From the NCBI RefSeq assembly GCF_004959765.1, contig NZ_SJZD01000004.1, positions 1 to 46,422 on the forward strand: a stretch of 46,422 bases of DNA, read 5' to 3'. Below the pieces are notes generated by a model, which ran no database searches, was not told where the DNA came from, and saw nothing but the letters and a program-made list of their open reading frames with translations. Of the stretch, positions 16,650-26,282 are shown piece by piece. This stretch comes from Flavobacterium sp. H122. GTDB lineage: Bacteria; Bacteroidota; Bacteroidia; Flavobacteriales; Flavobacteriaceae. The translations under genes and the position numbers were made by a program. Position 1 is the stretch's first letter; each line of letters opens with the position of its first letter.

Positions 16650-17747
16650 TTATATCTTAGGTTTAGTCTGTCTTAACTTCATAAGAAACTTTTCAGACAC
16701 ATCTTCGAAATTTAATTTTCCAAAATCATTTACTGTCCAAAATTTAGTTGGAATTACTTTATTTGGGTCACTTCTATCAGTATATTCTTCGCTGTATTTA
16801 TGAATGAAAACTGAATTGTCATTACCAATCTTAAATGTTATATAGGAGCGTACAAATAGAAAATCCACGCAGGAAATTTGCTCTATAGTGAAATAATTAC
16901 CCTTAGCAACCAGACGTCCATACCCATCTGCAGGACAATTATCATAAAATTTGAATACTAAATTATCATTTCTGTACAATTCTCTTTTTTCATTGTTTTT
17001 TAAAATGATAATAGGCAGACCAAAATACCAATTCCCTTTATTGTTTTTGTTTACTATCTTTTCAATTGCTATTATTTTAAAAGTAGTATTTTCATTTTTC
17101 ACAAAGCAGCTATCGTGAACGTAAAAGCCTTTTTGTCTTAAAGACGATTTGTTAATTAATATCTCTGCTGTAGAAATTTCTTTTTCAGAAAATTTATTTG
17201 ATGATTTTTTAAATGTTATTATATAATCTGAATATTGAAGAAGCAAATAATCATTCATGAAAACAGTAACTCCTCCTTCTAGAAAAAAATCTTTAAAAGG
17301 ATATTTTTGAGCATCTTCATAACTTATTTCAAGATAATTGACCTCTTTTTTTACATCAACATTATAGTTTTTGTACAAATAATCGGTGTAATAATTATAC
17401 ACATAATTTCTCCTGAAAAATCGTTTTGAATCAGATTTGTCACTTGAATATTTTGCCGAAATATTGTTGATATAAATATTCTTTTCATCAATTTCAACTC
17501 TGAGGGATTTAAGTCTTGAAACAATTGAGTCCTGATATTTATTATTTGATATTTGTTTGACTTCAACCAATTCAAATTTTGTTTTACCGTATTTTGAATC
17601 AGCATTTTCTTGATTTACAATCGATGGACTATTAATATTTTTTGACAGTGAATTAATCTCCTCATTCTTACTCACATTTGACTTTACATCAATTATCGAA
17701 CTGACGAAAAAACAGGCTGTGTAAAGAATTATAAATTTTATTTTCAT
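16650..17747 (-). CDS. Unknown exported protein with long charged domain
   Basis: The 365-aa product has an N-terminal hydrophobic segment (MKIKFIILYTACFFVSSII) consistent with a signal peptide or anchor. The mature part is rich in Asn, Lys and Tyr with alternating strands and no motif that I recognise. A Cys pair lies in the last third (DNCPADGYGRL and ISCVDF). It is co-directional with its neighbours in the minus-strand array, 58 bases downstream of the SH3-domain gene. Function unknown. Confidence 0.7.
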   Translation of the reverse strand: MKIKFIILYTACFFVSSIIDVKSNVSKNEEINSLSKNINSPSIVNQENADSKYGKTKFELVEVKQISNNKYQDSIVSRLKSLRVEIDEKNIYINNISAKYSSDKSDSKRFFRRNYVYNYYTDYLYKNYNVDVKKEVNYLEISYEDAQKYPFKDFFLEGGVTVFMNDYLLLQYSDYIITFKKSSNKFSEKEISTAEILINKSSLRQKGFYVHDSCFVKNENTTFKIIAIEKIVNKNNKGNWYFGLPIIILKNNEKRELYRNDNLVFKFYDNCPADGYGRLVAKGNYFTIEQISCVDFLFVRSYITFKIGNDNSVFIHKYSEEYTDRSDPNKVIPTKFWTVNDFGKLNFEDVSEKFLMKLRQTKPKI

Positions 17748-17805
17748 ATTATACTAACACAATTTACAGAAAATCATAAGCTAAATCAGTTCTTTTTTAA
17801 TATTT

Positions 17806-18603
17806 TCAATCAGATATGATTCTCGATTTATGTACATAACCTTTATTTCCTTCTTTTGTTTTTACCAGCCACCAGTCACCGAAATCATTTAAAACATCAA
17901 CTGTAGAGCCATTTTTTACACTTTGAATAATTTCAGATTTTGCTGTTTTCTCTTTTCGCAAATTGGTAAAACCATCCTTATCAAAAATCTTGAATTCTTT
18001 TTTTCCAGATACTTCTTTTTTGCAAATTTTTATTTTCTCTGCTTCACTCTCTGGAAGGTATTTTAATTTTGATTCAAAATCTTTGTCTTTTAGATTCAAA
18101 TTCTGCTTGATATCGCAAATTAAAATCTGCCTGTTCACACTATTATCAGAGTATGTTCTTATGGTTGTATTTTTAAGTATCCATTCATTATTATCAAACT
18201 TGATAATGTATTGGCATTCGAACAGTCCTCTATCAGGAAACTTTGTTTTTACAATGAATGAATTCTTATCAGATTTATTTAAAAAAACATCGTCAATAAT
18301 ATTTCCTCCATCTTCCGAAAAATTAATGCTTTTTAACTCAAGTTCATATTTACCTTTTTGGTTTAAAAAAACCAACAATTCATTACCCTCATAAGGTTTA
18401 CTGCAAACTATCTTATCTGCAGCATTATCATTATTGACGTCTATATCTCTGATAAAATACGAATCATTTTTTTCATAGCTTAAAATAACATCTTTTTTAT
18501 TGTAATTGTTTGTTACTCTATCAACAGATTTTTTTTCCTGTGCACTATAACTGGTTGCTATTAAAATATGAATTAAAAAAAGGAAAATTTTAATCTTGTC
18601 CAT
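17806..18603 (-). CDS. Exported SH3b-domain protein
   Basis: The 265-aa product begins with a signal-like segment (MDKIKIFLFLIHILIATSYSAQ). A DVNNDNAADKIV motif (around residue 55) resembles the calcium-binding Asp-rich loops of FG-GAP/VCBS repeats. The C-terminal 60 residues are a bacterial SH3 domain: GFTNLRKEKTAKSEIIQSV, then GSTVDVLNDFGDWWLVKT, then GNKGYVHKSRI. SH3b domains bind peptidoglycan or adhesion peptides. In this array, near a cell-wall-targeting effector candidate, the domain suggests a periplasmic protein that contacts the wall. That is inference. Confidence 0.8.
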   Translation of the reverse strand: MDKIKIFLFLIHILIATSYSAQEKKSVDRVTNNYNKKDVILSYEKNDSYFIRDIDVNNDNAADKIVCSKPYEGNELLVFLNQKGKYELELKSINFSEDGGNIIDDVFLNKSDKNSFIVKTKFPDRGLFECQYIIKFDNNEWILKNTTIRTYSDNSVNRQILICDIKQNLNLKDKDFESKLKYLPESEAEKIKICKKEVSGKKEFKIFDKDGFTNLRKEKTAKSEIIQSVKNGSTVDVLNDFGDWWLVKTKEGNKGYVHKSRIISD

Positions 18604-18650
18604 ATGTATTTCTTGAATAAAAATAAGGCTTACAGCACAATTTACCTATG

Positions 18651-18681
18651 TTACACAAAGTCGGGAGGTTTTATGTAATTA
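18651..18681 (+). repeat. Array intergenic repeat, copy 1
   Basis: ACACAAAGTCGGGAGGTTTT here, AACTCAAAGTTGGGAGAATTTGTGTAG-type sequence at 18761-18790, and its inverted version at 21008-21038 are diverged copies of one ~30-bp element. All lie between lipoprotein genes. Confidence 0.6.
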
Positions 18682-18760
18682 TAATTAAGATTTAGAGTAA
18701 TAATCAAAATAGAGCAATGAATTTCATAAAAATTCGTCATTTAAGAGATATTTTTTTAAG

Positions 18761-18790
18761 TAACTCAAAGTTGGGAGAATTTGTGTAGTA
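18761..18790 (+). repeat. Array intergenic repeat, copy 2
   Basis: Same family as 18651-18681 (direct) and 21008-21038 (inverted). The stretch between copies 1 and 2 also shares a block (TTTAGAGTAATAATCAAAAT) with 21049-21070 (TTTAGAGCAATAGTCAAAAT), so a longer segment seems duplicated. Confidence 0.65.
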
Positions 18791-18822
18791 GGTAATAATA
18801 AAATTTTTAATTTCATTATGTC

Positions 18823-19890
18823 TTAATCACAATTATTTAATATTATAGTATTTGTTGTTTGATTAAAAGGATTTTTGTGGAATTCTATTTTTCCAGTTTT
18901 ACTATTAAGAAAACCTTTCCATTCTAAGTGGATTTTTTTATTATCTCCTTTTTTTATTACGGCGAATGGAGTGTTTGACTTTATTCCAAAATCCCAATCA
19001 ATATACATATAATCTCTACTTACAATTGGTGCGCCAATATATCTGATAGTTTTAGATTCTTCATTATAGCCTACAATCAGTTTAGCTATTAAATTACCTT
19101 TTGAGTCTTTCATAAAAAAAGTTCCCTCATTATTAGGAAAAATAAATTCTGAATCATTTTCTTTATTACATAAACATTTCCAATTTCCTTCAATCGAGAA
19201 ATTATCTGACAATGATTCTAAATCATCATTATTTTTTGCTTTAAATGAATTGTCCTTTTTATTCAATTTTTCTGAATCTCTATTAAAAGAAAATAATTCA
19301 GGAAATTGACTTGAAAAAAAATTGTGCTTTCCAAAAAGCGGACTGTTTGTTTTTACTTTTTTTAAGAACCTCCATTTTTTTTCTGATAAATTATATAAAT
19401 AAAAATAGACTTCCGTGTCATTTTTAAATAACATTGCTTCCTCCGATTCTCCATTTGATACATCTAAAAATTTCTTAGGGATGTTAATCGCAAAAATATT
19501 ATACGAACTTAAATTCTTATTGACGATTTTTTCAATTACTGAACTTTGTGTAATTTCTTCTGGATTGGTCTTTCCTTGGAGATAGTTAAGCCAATAATTA
19601 TGTAAAGTAATGTCTTTTGGAACATAACTTATAGCAAACCATTGTACCTGATCATTTTCATAATTATAATAATAGCGGTATGGGTGTTCTGATATATCAA
19701 AATCCCCAAATGAAATCTGATAACCGTTGAAGTATTTTTGGTCAAAAAAATCAACAGAAAATTGTTGTTTATTTGAATTTTCAATTTGTTTTTTACTATC
19801 CTTTACATATTGCTTGTTTTTGTGTGTGTTTTGTCCATTACAGGAAATAAACAATAAACAAATCAATACTACTTTTATTATTTGTTTCAT
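18823..19890 (-). CDS. Unknown lipoprotein
   Basis: The best start is the ATG at 19888-19890, giving 355 aa with MKQIIKVVLICLLFISCNGQ, a good lipoprotein signal (Cys17). The longer open frame (to 19971) would place 27 hydrophilic residues before the signal and is unlikely. The mature protein has two beta-rich halves joined by a Lys/Asn linker; the second half begins FSIEGNWKCLCNKENDSEF, which resembles small lipocalin-like domains that start with GxW. Unknown function; member of the minus-strand lipoprotein array. Confidence 0.72.
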   Translation of the reverse strand: MKQIIKVVLICLLFISCNGQNTHKNKQYVKDSKKQIENSNKQQFSVDFFDQKYFNGYQISFGDFDISEHPYRYYYNYENDQVQWFAISYVPKDITLHNYWLNYLQGKTNPEEITQSSVIEKIVNKNLSSYNIFAINIPKKFLDVSNGESEEAMLFKNDTEVYFYLYNLSEKKWRFLKKVKTNSPLFGKHNFFSSQFPELFSFNRDSEKLNKKDNSFKAKNNDDLESLSDNFSIEGNWKCLCNKENDSEFIFPNNEGTFFMKDSKGNLIAKLIVGYNEESKTIRYIGAPIVSRDYMYIDWDFGIKSNTPFAVIKKGDNKKIHLEWKGFLNSKTGKIEFHKNPFNQTTNTIILNNCD

Positions 19891-20101
19891 CATTCTATAT
19901 TTTCTCACCATATCATCAAATTTTGTTTTCATACAACCCCGATAACGCTGATTTTCAATCCTTGTTAACAAATAATCATATATGCAAAATCAATGGAGGC
20001 TAATTATCTAATTCCACTTTTACCGATAAAAAATTTTTAAGATAATTTCATTTTATCATTGTCGAGGCATGGATAGCAAATCCGCACAAATGAGTTGAAA
20101 A

Positions 20102-20941
20102 CTATTCTCTTTTAATAGAAAATGAAGTTAAAAAAGGATAGGGTTTATCATTTTCTTCCATTTTTTTTCTATACTTTTTTAACCATTCATTGTAATAATA
20201 AGTAACTTTTACAACGTTATTTTCCAGCGTGTATTTTGAAAATGGTTTTCCATTTTGGGGAATTTTATCTTTGGGCAAATCAAACGTTTCATCAAATAGC
20301 ACATCATATACGCAATCCCTACCTATATATCCCCATATTAATTCAACTTCATTGTCGTTTAATATTTTTACCGGAAAAGTATAAAGACATTGTCCGTGAA
20401 ATAAATAAAAAATATTATCGATAGTTATGTGTATTTCAATATTATCATTTTTCCAGCTATTTAAGATGGCTAGTTTTTTGGTTGTTTTAGGATAAGTTTT
20501 AAATTTCCATTTTTTTACGGCTTTATTATCCAAGAATAAATTCAAAGTTTTATAATCAGAAAAATCTTCAATGTTTACTTTTATTTTGTCAGATTTGAGA
20601 TTAACAGTATCAATAATTTTATATTTTGCTAATTCGTCATTTTTTAAAAATTTGTCAAGAGAAAAAATATAACTTTCAGTATTATTGATTTTATATAAAC
20701 AGTAGAAGATACTATCAATAGATGTCTCTTTGAAATTTAAAATTTTTGTATCTAATAATTCTTCTTGTTCAAAATATTCTTTATTAATAAAAACATCTCT
20801 TTGTATTGTAGCTTTTTTTACTGTATCAGGTAAGCTAGTTTTATTTTTATTATCAACAATATTATTGCTTTCATTTTGTTTCTTACAAGAAATTAAAAAT
20901 GTTAATATAAATAAAATATAAATTTGTGATTTGATTTTCAT
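20102..20941 (-). CDS. Unknown lipoprotein
   Basis: The 279-aa product has a clear lipobox (MKIKSQIYILFILTFLISCK, Cys19) followed by a low-complexity linker. The mature part contains ILNSWKNDNIEIHITIDNIF and VELIWGYIGRDCVYDVLF, and ends in a basic helix and strand. No family recognised. It shares orientation with the genes around it and is separated from its upstream neighbour by the inverted repeat at 21008-21038. Confidence 0.72.
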   Translation of the reverse strand: MKIKSQIYILFILTFLISCKKQNESNNIVDNKNKTSLPDTVKKATIQRDVFINKEYFEQEELLDTKILNFKETSIDSIFYCLYKINNTESYIFSLDKFLKNDELAKYKIIDTVNLKSDKIKVNIEDFSDYKTLNLFLDNKAVKKWKFKTYPKTTKKLAILNSWKNDNIEIHITIDNIFYLFHGQCLYTFPVKILNDNEVELIWGYIGRDCVYDVLFDETFDLPKDKIPQNGKPFSKYTLENNVVKVTYYYNEWLKKYRKKMEENDKPYPFLTSFSIKRE

Positions 20942-21007
20942 GTTAGTTTCCTGTTTGTTTATTTTTATCAGGGTTAGTTATTACATCATTTATAAGTCAT
21001 CTATGCC

Positions 21008-21038
21008 TGCTACACAAACTCTCTCGACTTTGAGTAAC
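21008..21038 (-). repeat. Array intergenic repeat, copy 3 (inverted)
   Basis: TGCTACACAAACTCTCTCGACTTTGAGTAAC is the reverse complement of the element at 18761-18790 with several differences. Confidence 0.6.
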
Positions 21039-21077
21039 GATAAAAAAATTTAGAGCAATAGTCAAAATACAGCGGTG

Positions 21078-22133
21078 TTATCTATACATTTTATTTTTTT
21101 CTAATTTGTAAGTTTGTAATTCACCAATGGTATCATCAATAAATGAACTTTTAAGTATAAAATTTTTACCATTATCTGTTATAGTAAAAAGCTTGCTTTT
21201 ATCTTCTTTTATAGATAAAACTATTTTGTCTTTATCTATACTTTCCAATTGTAAATCTTTGAATATATTTTCAACATAACTCTCTAATTTAAAATTGACT
21301 TTATTATCTTGAAATACTAAATAAATCATTCCCCAAGCACGTGGATCTACTGATTCTTCCTTTATTCTTAAAAAGTTACATGAATATTTTCCTGTCCATT
21401 TTTTATATGCATCTTGGTCTTCTTTGTTTTTAAATACTTTTGCAACTAACCCTTCCAGCCTAATGAATTGAGGTTTATTCATTTTTGAAAGCTTCATATT
21501 AGGCTGACTAGTTTTTCTTTTAAAAAAGACAAAAGGTAATTCCTTTTGATTTTCAGGTTCGGTATGATTGTCATCTCTTACAAAATCATTATTTAAAGAG
21601 ACTTGAATCTCCTTTTTTTGATTAACAACTAATCCTTCAATGTCATTGGGATAAGCCCACATGTATTGTCCAGGATATCGACTGTCTTCTAAAACAGGAT
21701 TAAAAAAGAGAATTGGTTTTTGTTGTTTATTTACTATATCGTAAATCACATAATCTGTACCATCTTCATCACCTTCTATTCTAACAATTTCTGTTAAAGC
21801 ATCATCATCTAAATTAACAAGCCATCTTTTTTTAATACCTTCCCACGGATAAGTAAATTCATAAAGTAGCTGATTATCTTTAATCCAAAATTCTGTCGTT
21901 TTTATTGCACTTTCATCTGAGGCTGTTATAATGGTTTCTTTCATTCCATCATTATCAAAATCAACTTCTTCTTGATTTTCAATTTTATATCCAGAAGGGA
22001 TTTGATATGTTTTATTTAAAGTTTTTTCGGTTGTATTTTTTTCTGTAACCGTATTCTTTGAAGCTTGATTTTCTTTGCAAGAAAACCCTAATATAGCTAA
22101 TGCTATAAAACAAAAAACTAATTTTAAATTCAT
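21078..22133 (-). CDS. Lipoprotein with FG-GAP/VCBS-like Asp-rich loops
   Basis: The 351-aa product has a lipobox (MNLKLVFCFIALAILGFSCK, Cys19). Two Asp-rich loops, VDFDNDGMKETII (around residue 58) and VNLDDDALTEIVRIEGDEDG, resemble the calcium-binding loops of FG-GAP/VCBS beta-propeller repeats. The C-terminal part contains WTGKYSCNFLRIKEESVDPR and a lipocalin-like series of strands. It belongs to the minus-strand array; no enzymatic motif is seen. Confidence 0.75.
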   Translation of the reverse strand: MNLKLVFCFIALAILGFSCKENQASKNTVTEKNTTEKTLNKTYQIPSGYKIENQEEVDFDNDGMKETIITASDESAIKTTEFWIKDNQLLYEFTYPWEGIKKRWLVNLDDDALTEIVRIEGDEDGTDYVIYDIVNKQQKPILFFNPVLEDSRYPGQYMWAYPNDIEGLVVNQKKEIQVSLNNDFVRDDNHTEPENQKELPFVFFKRKTSQPNMKLSKMNKPQFIRLEGLVAKVFKNKEDQDAYKKWTGKYSCNFLRIKEESVDPRAWGMIYLVFQDNKVNFKLESYVENIFKDLQLESIDKDKIVLSIKEDKSKLFTITDNGKNFILKSSFIDDTIGELQTYKLEKNKMYR

Positions 22134-22179
22134 TTTAAAACTCTAATATGAAAACATATAAAATGACTTATATAAATTA

Positions 22180-22629
22180 TTAATCAGCACTATATATAAT
22201 TGTCTTTTGGACATCATTTCCTTTTTGGTGTAATAAAATTGTAGTTTCTCCTCCATCAAAAGACATTGTTATGTCAACTCTATTTTTGGCCACTTTATAT
22301 TCTATTGAAATTAAGCCATCAGAATTGATTTTAATAGTTTCAGATTTAAGAGGTAATTCTTTTTTTAATTTCTCTGATTTATCTACTTCTTTATTTTTAA
22401 TAATTGAAATATAAGCATTTTTTAAAGTTGTGTTTTTTATAGTACAAATTTCTTTTGAACCCATTTCGATTTGTTCAGTAACACAATCATTTGATTTGTT
22501 GAGTTGACTTTTTTCTATGTAGTAATTTTTATTACTCTTAAAATAACAATCAATTATAGCATTCCATTTTTTTTCATCAAACTTTAGTGTCTCAGGATTT
22601 TCAATATCATTCTGTTTGTTTAATTTCAT
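22180..22629 (-). CDS. Unknown small protein without signal peptide
   Basis: The 149-aa product starts MKLNKQNDIENPETLKFDEK and lacks a hydrophobic N-terminus, unlike its neighbours. It is rich in Lys, Asn and Ile; the last third alternates strands (GLISIEYKVAKNRVDITMSF then GGETTILLHQKG). It may be a cytoplasmic protein or a gene that has lost its signal peptide. It lies in the middle of the lipoprotein array, downstream of the terminator at 22704-22733, so it may have its own promoter. Confidence 0.65.
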   Translation of the reverse strand: MKLNKQNDIENPETLKFDEKKWNAIIDCYFKSNKNYYIEKSQLNKSNDCVTEQIEMGSKEICTIKNTTLKNAYISIIKNKEVDKSEKLKKELPLKSETIKINSDGLISIEYKVAKNRVDITMSFDGGETTILLHQKGNDVQKTIIYSAD

Positions 22630-22703
22630 CTATCTTATTTAATCTTACAAAAAAAATGGAGTACTTACATCGTTAAAAAAAAATATTTTATTTTTCAAAT
22701 AAT

Positions 22704-22733
22704 AAAAAAGCAAAGTATAAACTTTGCTTTTTT
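22704..22733 (-). terminator. Terminator after the 22741-23619 gene
   Basis: AAAAAAGCAAAGT (22704-22716) pairs with ACTTTGCTTTTTT (22721-22733) around a 4-base loop; it has T-runs on both strands. It sits just after the stop codon of the first lipoprotein gene behind the effector-like gene. Confidence 0.88.
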
Positions 22734-22740
22734 ACATGAA

Positions 22741-23619
22741 TTATTTTGTAGTATAATCAGTAAGAATTGGAAAAATCTTTAATTTCAAAAAGTTTTTTTC
22801 TTTAACATCCAATTTAGATTCGATATTCTTTTGAATAATAGATTTTAGGTCATAATACTCTTCAGTAGTGGATTTCCATCCATTCTCTAAACTTGGAGAA
22901 CAATCAATTTCAACTATTTTTTCACTCTTAAAATCATTTTTAAACCTTTTAAGATCGTCCTTACTATCTAAAGTATCTTTATTTAATAGAATTAATCCTT
23001 TTTCAAGCTCTTCACATGCACACATACGTGTAGGGTCTTTTATCTCAACTTCTTTTTTCAGATATTGTGGTGTAATATCTTGTAAGACATATTCCAAAAT
23101 AGTGATGTCATTATACTTAGTAGATTCTTTTACATAAAAAGAGAAATTATCTAACAAATCTTTGAATAAATATTCACTTAACATTTCAATACCATTATAA
23201 GAAATTGACTCCTCTTTTGAAGATTCTGAAAGCAATAAAAAAGCATTAGTATCTTTTAACTGCTTTATTCTTTCAAAAAGAATGATTGAAAAAAAAGTTG
23301 TTTTAAATTCATCTTCACTCTCTGGACTTGAATTACTTAAATAAGTAAAAAAATCTTTTCTATAAGATTCATTTAATAAATCACTAATTTTAATATCTTC
23401 TATAAAATCATCTTGATACTTATATTTTTTTAATTCTAACTTTTCATTGAAATAAATAACTTTGGACAAATCTAGTCCATTTGATAATGATTTATTTGAA
23501 TCCGTCATATCAGTTTTTTTCTCATTCATGATATCATTATTATTTGCATTTTTAATTTTTTTTGAATTTTCACAAGATAATGTCAGTGATATTAGCACTG
23601 TTAAAAAAATATATTTCAT
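22741..23619 (-). CDS. Lipoprotein, candidate immunity protein for the upstream effector-like protein
   Basis: The 292-aa product has a short lipobox signal (MKYIFLTVLISLTLSCENSK, Cys16) and a mostly helical, acidic mature part. A Cys pair (RMCACEELEKG) lies in the last third. It begins only 5 bases after the stop of the 885-aa cell-wall-active protein and is followed by a terminator, so it is the gene most tightly linked to that protein. Periplasmic immunity proteins against peptidoglycan-cleaving effectors are commonly lipoproteins in this position. The role is inferred from order alone. Confidence 0.75.
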   Translation of the reverse strand: MKYIFLTVLISLTLSCENSKKIKNANNNDIMNEKKTDMTDSNKSLSNGLDLSKVIYFNEKLELKKYKYQDDFIEDIKISDLLNESYRKDFFTYLSNSSPESEDEFKTTFFSIILFERIKQLKDTNAFLLLSESSKEESISYNGIEMLSEYLFKDLLDNFSFYVKESTKYNDITILEYVLQDITPQYLKKEVEIKDPTRMCACEELEKGLILLNKDTLDSKDDLKRFKNDFKSEKIVEIDCSPSLENGWKSTTEEYYDLKSIIQKNIESKLDVKEKNFLKLKIFPILTDYTTK

Positions 23620-23624
23620 AATTA

Positions 23625-26282
23625 CTATTTTACAATTTTAAGTTTACCTGGTTTTACATTAGGATTTGTTTTATGGAATTTAACCCACCAATCATAAAAA
23701 TCTTTAGCATCAGTATCGTAAACTCTTATACACCCTTGAGTTCTTTTCAAAACCGGGTTAGAAAGTGGCTTAAATGTAGTTTTGTCCTCTTGTCTGCCAC
23801 CGTGTATTCTTATTAAACTCCTATTACTTTTATCTGCTTCATCACCTGAACCATTTATTGGTTCAAATGACAATCTTGGCTGTGGGCCATAAGAAATTCT
23901 TTTCTGTCCCGAATTAGTTCCCATAATAAAAGGGGTTGATGAAATTGCATATGTACCAAACGGCGCGTCTGAATTAGTTTTCATTCTATCTTCTCCAGCT
24001 ACTCCCTCTAATAAACAATCTGAAATCGTAAAAACGATTTTTTTATTGTGATCATAAACATCTATTTTACCTCTTCTACAATTTTTTCTAGGTTTTTCAT
24101 GTTCACACTTATTTCCTGTATATTTTTCAGTAATTACTACATTCCATGTACCTGATTCTGTAACTACTGGTTTTGAGTCAGCATTGCTTTCACAATTAAA
24201 TACTTTTGCTTTGTGATTTTTGCCCTCATTATATATATTCGATAAAAATTTTTCTATTTCCCAAATATATGTTTTCCCTTCCCCAGTGTATTTTTTTCCG
24301 CCTCCTTTTTTTACCTTCTCTTTTTCCCCTTCCTCATAAAAAAAAGCGGGATTTTGCCTATAGCCATAATGCCTCGACTTACTTAAATCTGTCAACGTTT
24401 TACCATCTTTTTTATATGCAAGAGGATATTTATTATCGAACACAACATGATTAGGTTTGTCACCTTTACCCACATCAACAGGCATAAGAATTGACATATA
24501 AAAATCTGTTAAGGTTGTTAGTTTGTCTTTCTTTTTTTCTAAATACTTTTCAACGTAATCCAATTGTTGCAAAGCTGTCATTTTCAAAAGAGCTTCCTTT
24601 GTTGTTCCAACTGAGGACGCTGCATCGTCTCCAAATTGAATTAAACCAACATAACTTGACCCTTTTCCTGCAGTAGGAGAAAAAGTTCTACCAGTCTCTA
24701 ACGCCATAGCCGCCATCAAAAGATTTGGGTCTTTACCTAACCTTTTAGCAATTTGAACTACTTTTTTTCTAAAATCACAACTTACTTTTGCTCCCCAAAT
24801 TAAATCAGCATATTGTTCTTTACAAATACAACCTTTTTTCTTTTCCCCTTTTTCAGGAAGTTTAGTATCCGCTACCTTAGCCACAGTCGTACTTTCAGCC
24901 ACATCAACTTTAAAGGCATTGATATCCACATTTACAATTTTACTTTTTATATGGGTATGTGCTTCTAACACTTCAACATCTACAAAAAGTTCCTGTTCAT
25001 TACCTTCTACCAAAAATCCTCCGCCTTTGCTTTGAGGGATTCTATTTAGAAAGATATTAATATTATATACATCTTCATTCAATATATAGTATTGATCAAC
25101 CAATTTATCATTTCCGGAGTTATCGTGTTCTAAAACTTGAAAACGGATTTTTTTTCCTTTCAAGCCTTTGGAATAAATCGTAGCCAATAATTGTTTGGGA
25201 CCTTTTCTGGTTAAAACAACTTTGCTTACTCCTTTTGCTGCAACCGGCTGGTTGCTTCCTGCGTTACCTCTATAGGGGGGAACATTCGTTCTTGCGGGCT
25301 GTGTTCTTCCGCCAAGATGGTCTTGCGTTTCTGTCCTTCTCTGTTCTTGATACTCCGAGTTTCTAACATTAAAATTTGGACTTGCCTTGGTTTCTCCTGT
25401 GGCATAGGCCGTCACATAATATTCGTGCTGTTTGCCTTCGTTTGAATCTCCTTTGGATAAGTAAGCATTGGCTATTTTTTCAAAATCTGCTTTAATTTCG
25501 AGAATTTCATGTGCTACTCCCTTATCTCCGACTAAGGATTTAACATCTTTTATGACCTTATTTTTTGCATTTTGATTACTGCTGTGTCCTGAGCCATTTA
25601 TATCATCTTCCCAAAGCGAAATATAAACATACTCCCCTTTCATGCCTGTGGTTTCTACATGAACGTTTATAGTTTGGCCATACGATAATGGGCCGTTTAT
25701 TGGTTTATCGTTACTATCACTGACTTTTATACTAAGTATTTCTCTTTTTTCAGATGGTTCTACATTTAAAAGTAATGCGCTTTCATTATTCAATTCCGGC
25801 TCATGCTGATAAGCCACAATTTTATATTTATTACCTATTGCCTTTTCCTGAAAACGGATTTTTCCTTTATCCATATCAAAAAGCCATACAGGCTTAGTAC
25901 CGTTTTGCAGGTGGTACAATTGCCATTTGACTTTGGATATGTCTCTATCTTCCGGAGGGGTACCTTCAAACCATTCAGCTATTTCATAATTTTCCCAATC
26001 ACCTACTTTAAGCATTCTTTTTCCGGAAATCTTTTTTACTCCTTTTTTATCTTTATCAGCATTGTAAAAAGGGATTTTAAGTACATCACCCTGATTGACA
26101 TCCAACTTATACCTGGTTGAACTAAACATTGACCCACCATATGAGGCAAGAGGAATTTGAGGGTTTGCCTGTGCTAAATCACTTTCAGAAATATTATTTG
26201 CCATGCATATTTCCTGAACCGACTCGTTCCCTCTTACAGTATATGTTTTAAAATCGTTATACTTATTGTTCATATTCCGCAT
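23625..26282 (-). CDS. LysM / muramidase-like / L,D-transpeptidase-like multidomain protein, probable cell-wall effector
   Basis: This 885-aa protein has no signal peptide. Residues about 12-72 look like a LysM domain (TYTVRGNESVQEICMANNIS...VLKIP). Residues 180-460 contain Ig-like strands of the kind found in Bacteroidota effector proteins. Residues about 490-610 resemble a lysozyme-type fold (LLMAAMALETGRTFSP with Glu529 as candidate catalytic acid, then YVGLIQFG). The C-terminus has the YkuD L,D-transpeptidase signature RIHGGR...RTQGCIRV, with His827 and Cys851. The preceding gene encodes a PAAR-like DUF4280 protein and overlaps it by 20 bases (or 11 if the Met at 26271-26273 is used), which points to delivery by a type VI or related contractile system. 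No such machinery is in the window. Confidence 0.85.
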   Translation of the reverse strand: MRNMNNKYNDFKTYTVRGNESVQEICMANNISESDLAQANPQIPLASYGGSMFSSTRYKLDVNQGDVLKIPFYNADKDKKGVKKISGKRMLKVGDWENYEIAEWFEGTPPEDRDISKVKWQLYHLQNGTKPVWLFDMDKGKIRFQEKAIGNKYKIVAYQHEPELNNESALLLNVEPSEKREILSIKVSDSNDKPINGPLSYGQTINVHVETTGMKGEYVYISLWEDDINGSGHSSNQNAKNKVIKDVKSLVGDKGVAHEILEIKADFEKIANAYLSKGDSNEGKQHEYYVTAYATGETKASPNFNVRNSEYQEQRRTETQDHLGGRTQPARTNVPPYRGNAGSNQPVAAKGVSKVVLTRKGPKQLLATIYSKGLKGKKIRFQVLEHDNSGNDKLVDQYYILNEDVYNINIFLNRIPQSKGGGFLVEGNEQELFVDVEVLEAHTHIKSKIVNVDINAFKVDVAESTTVAKVADTKLPEKGEKKKGCICKEQYADLIWGAKVSCDFRKKVVQIAKRLGKDPNLLMAAMALETGRTFSPTAGKGSSYVGLIQFGDDAASSVGTTKEALLKMTALQQLDYVEKYLEKKKDKLTTLTDFYMSILMPVDVGKGDKPNHVVFDNKYPLAYKKDGKTLTDLSKSRHYGYRQNPAFFYEEGEKEKVKKGGGKKYTGEGKTYIWEIEKFLSNIYNEGKNHKAKVFNCESNADSKPVVTESGTWNVVITEKYTGNKCEHEKPRKNCRRGKIDVYDHNKKIVFTISDCLLEGVAGEDRMKTNSDAPFGTYAISSTPFIMGTNSGQKRISYGPQPRLSFEPINGSGDEADKSNRSLIRIHGGRQEDKTTFKPLSNPVLKRTQGCIRVYDTDAKDFYDWWVKFHKTNPNVKPGKLKIVK

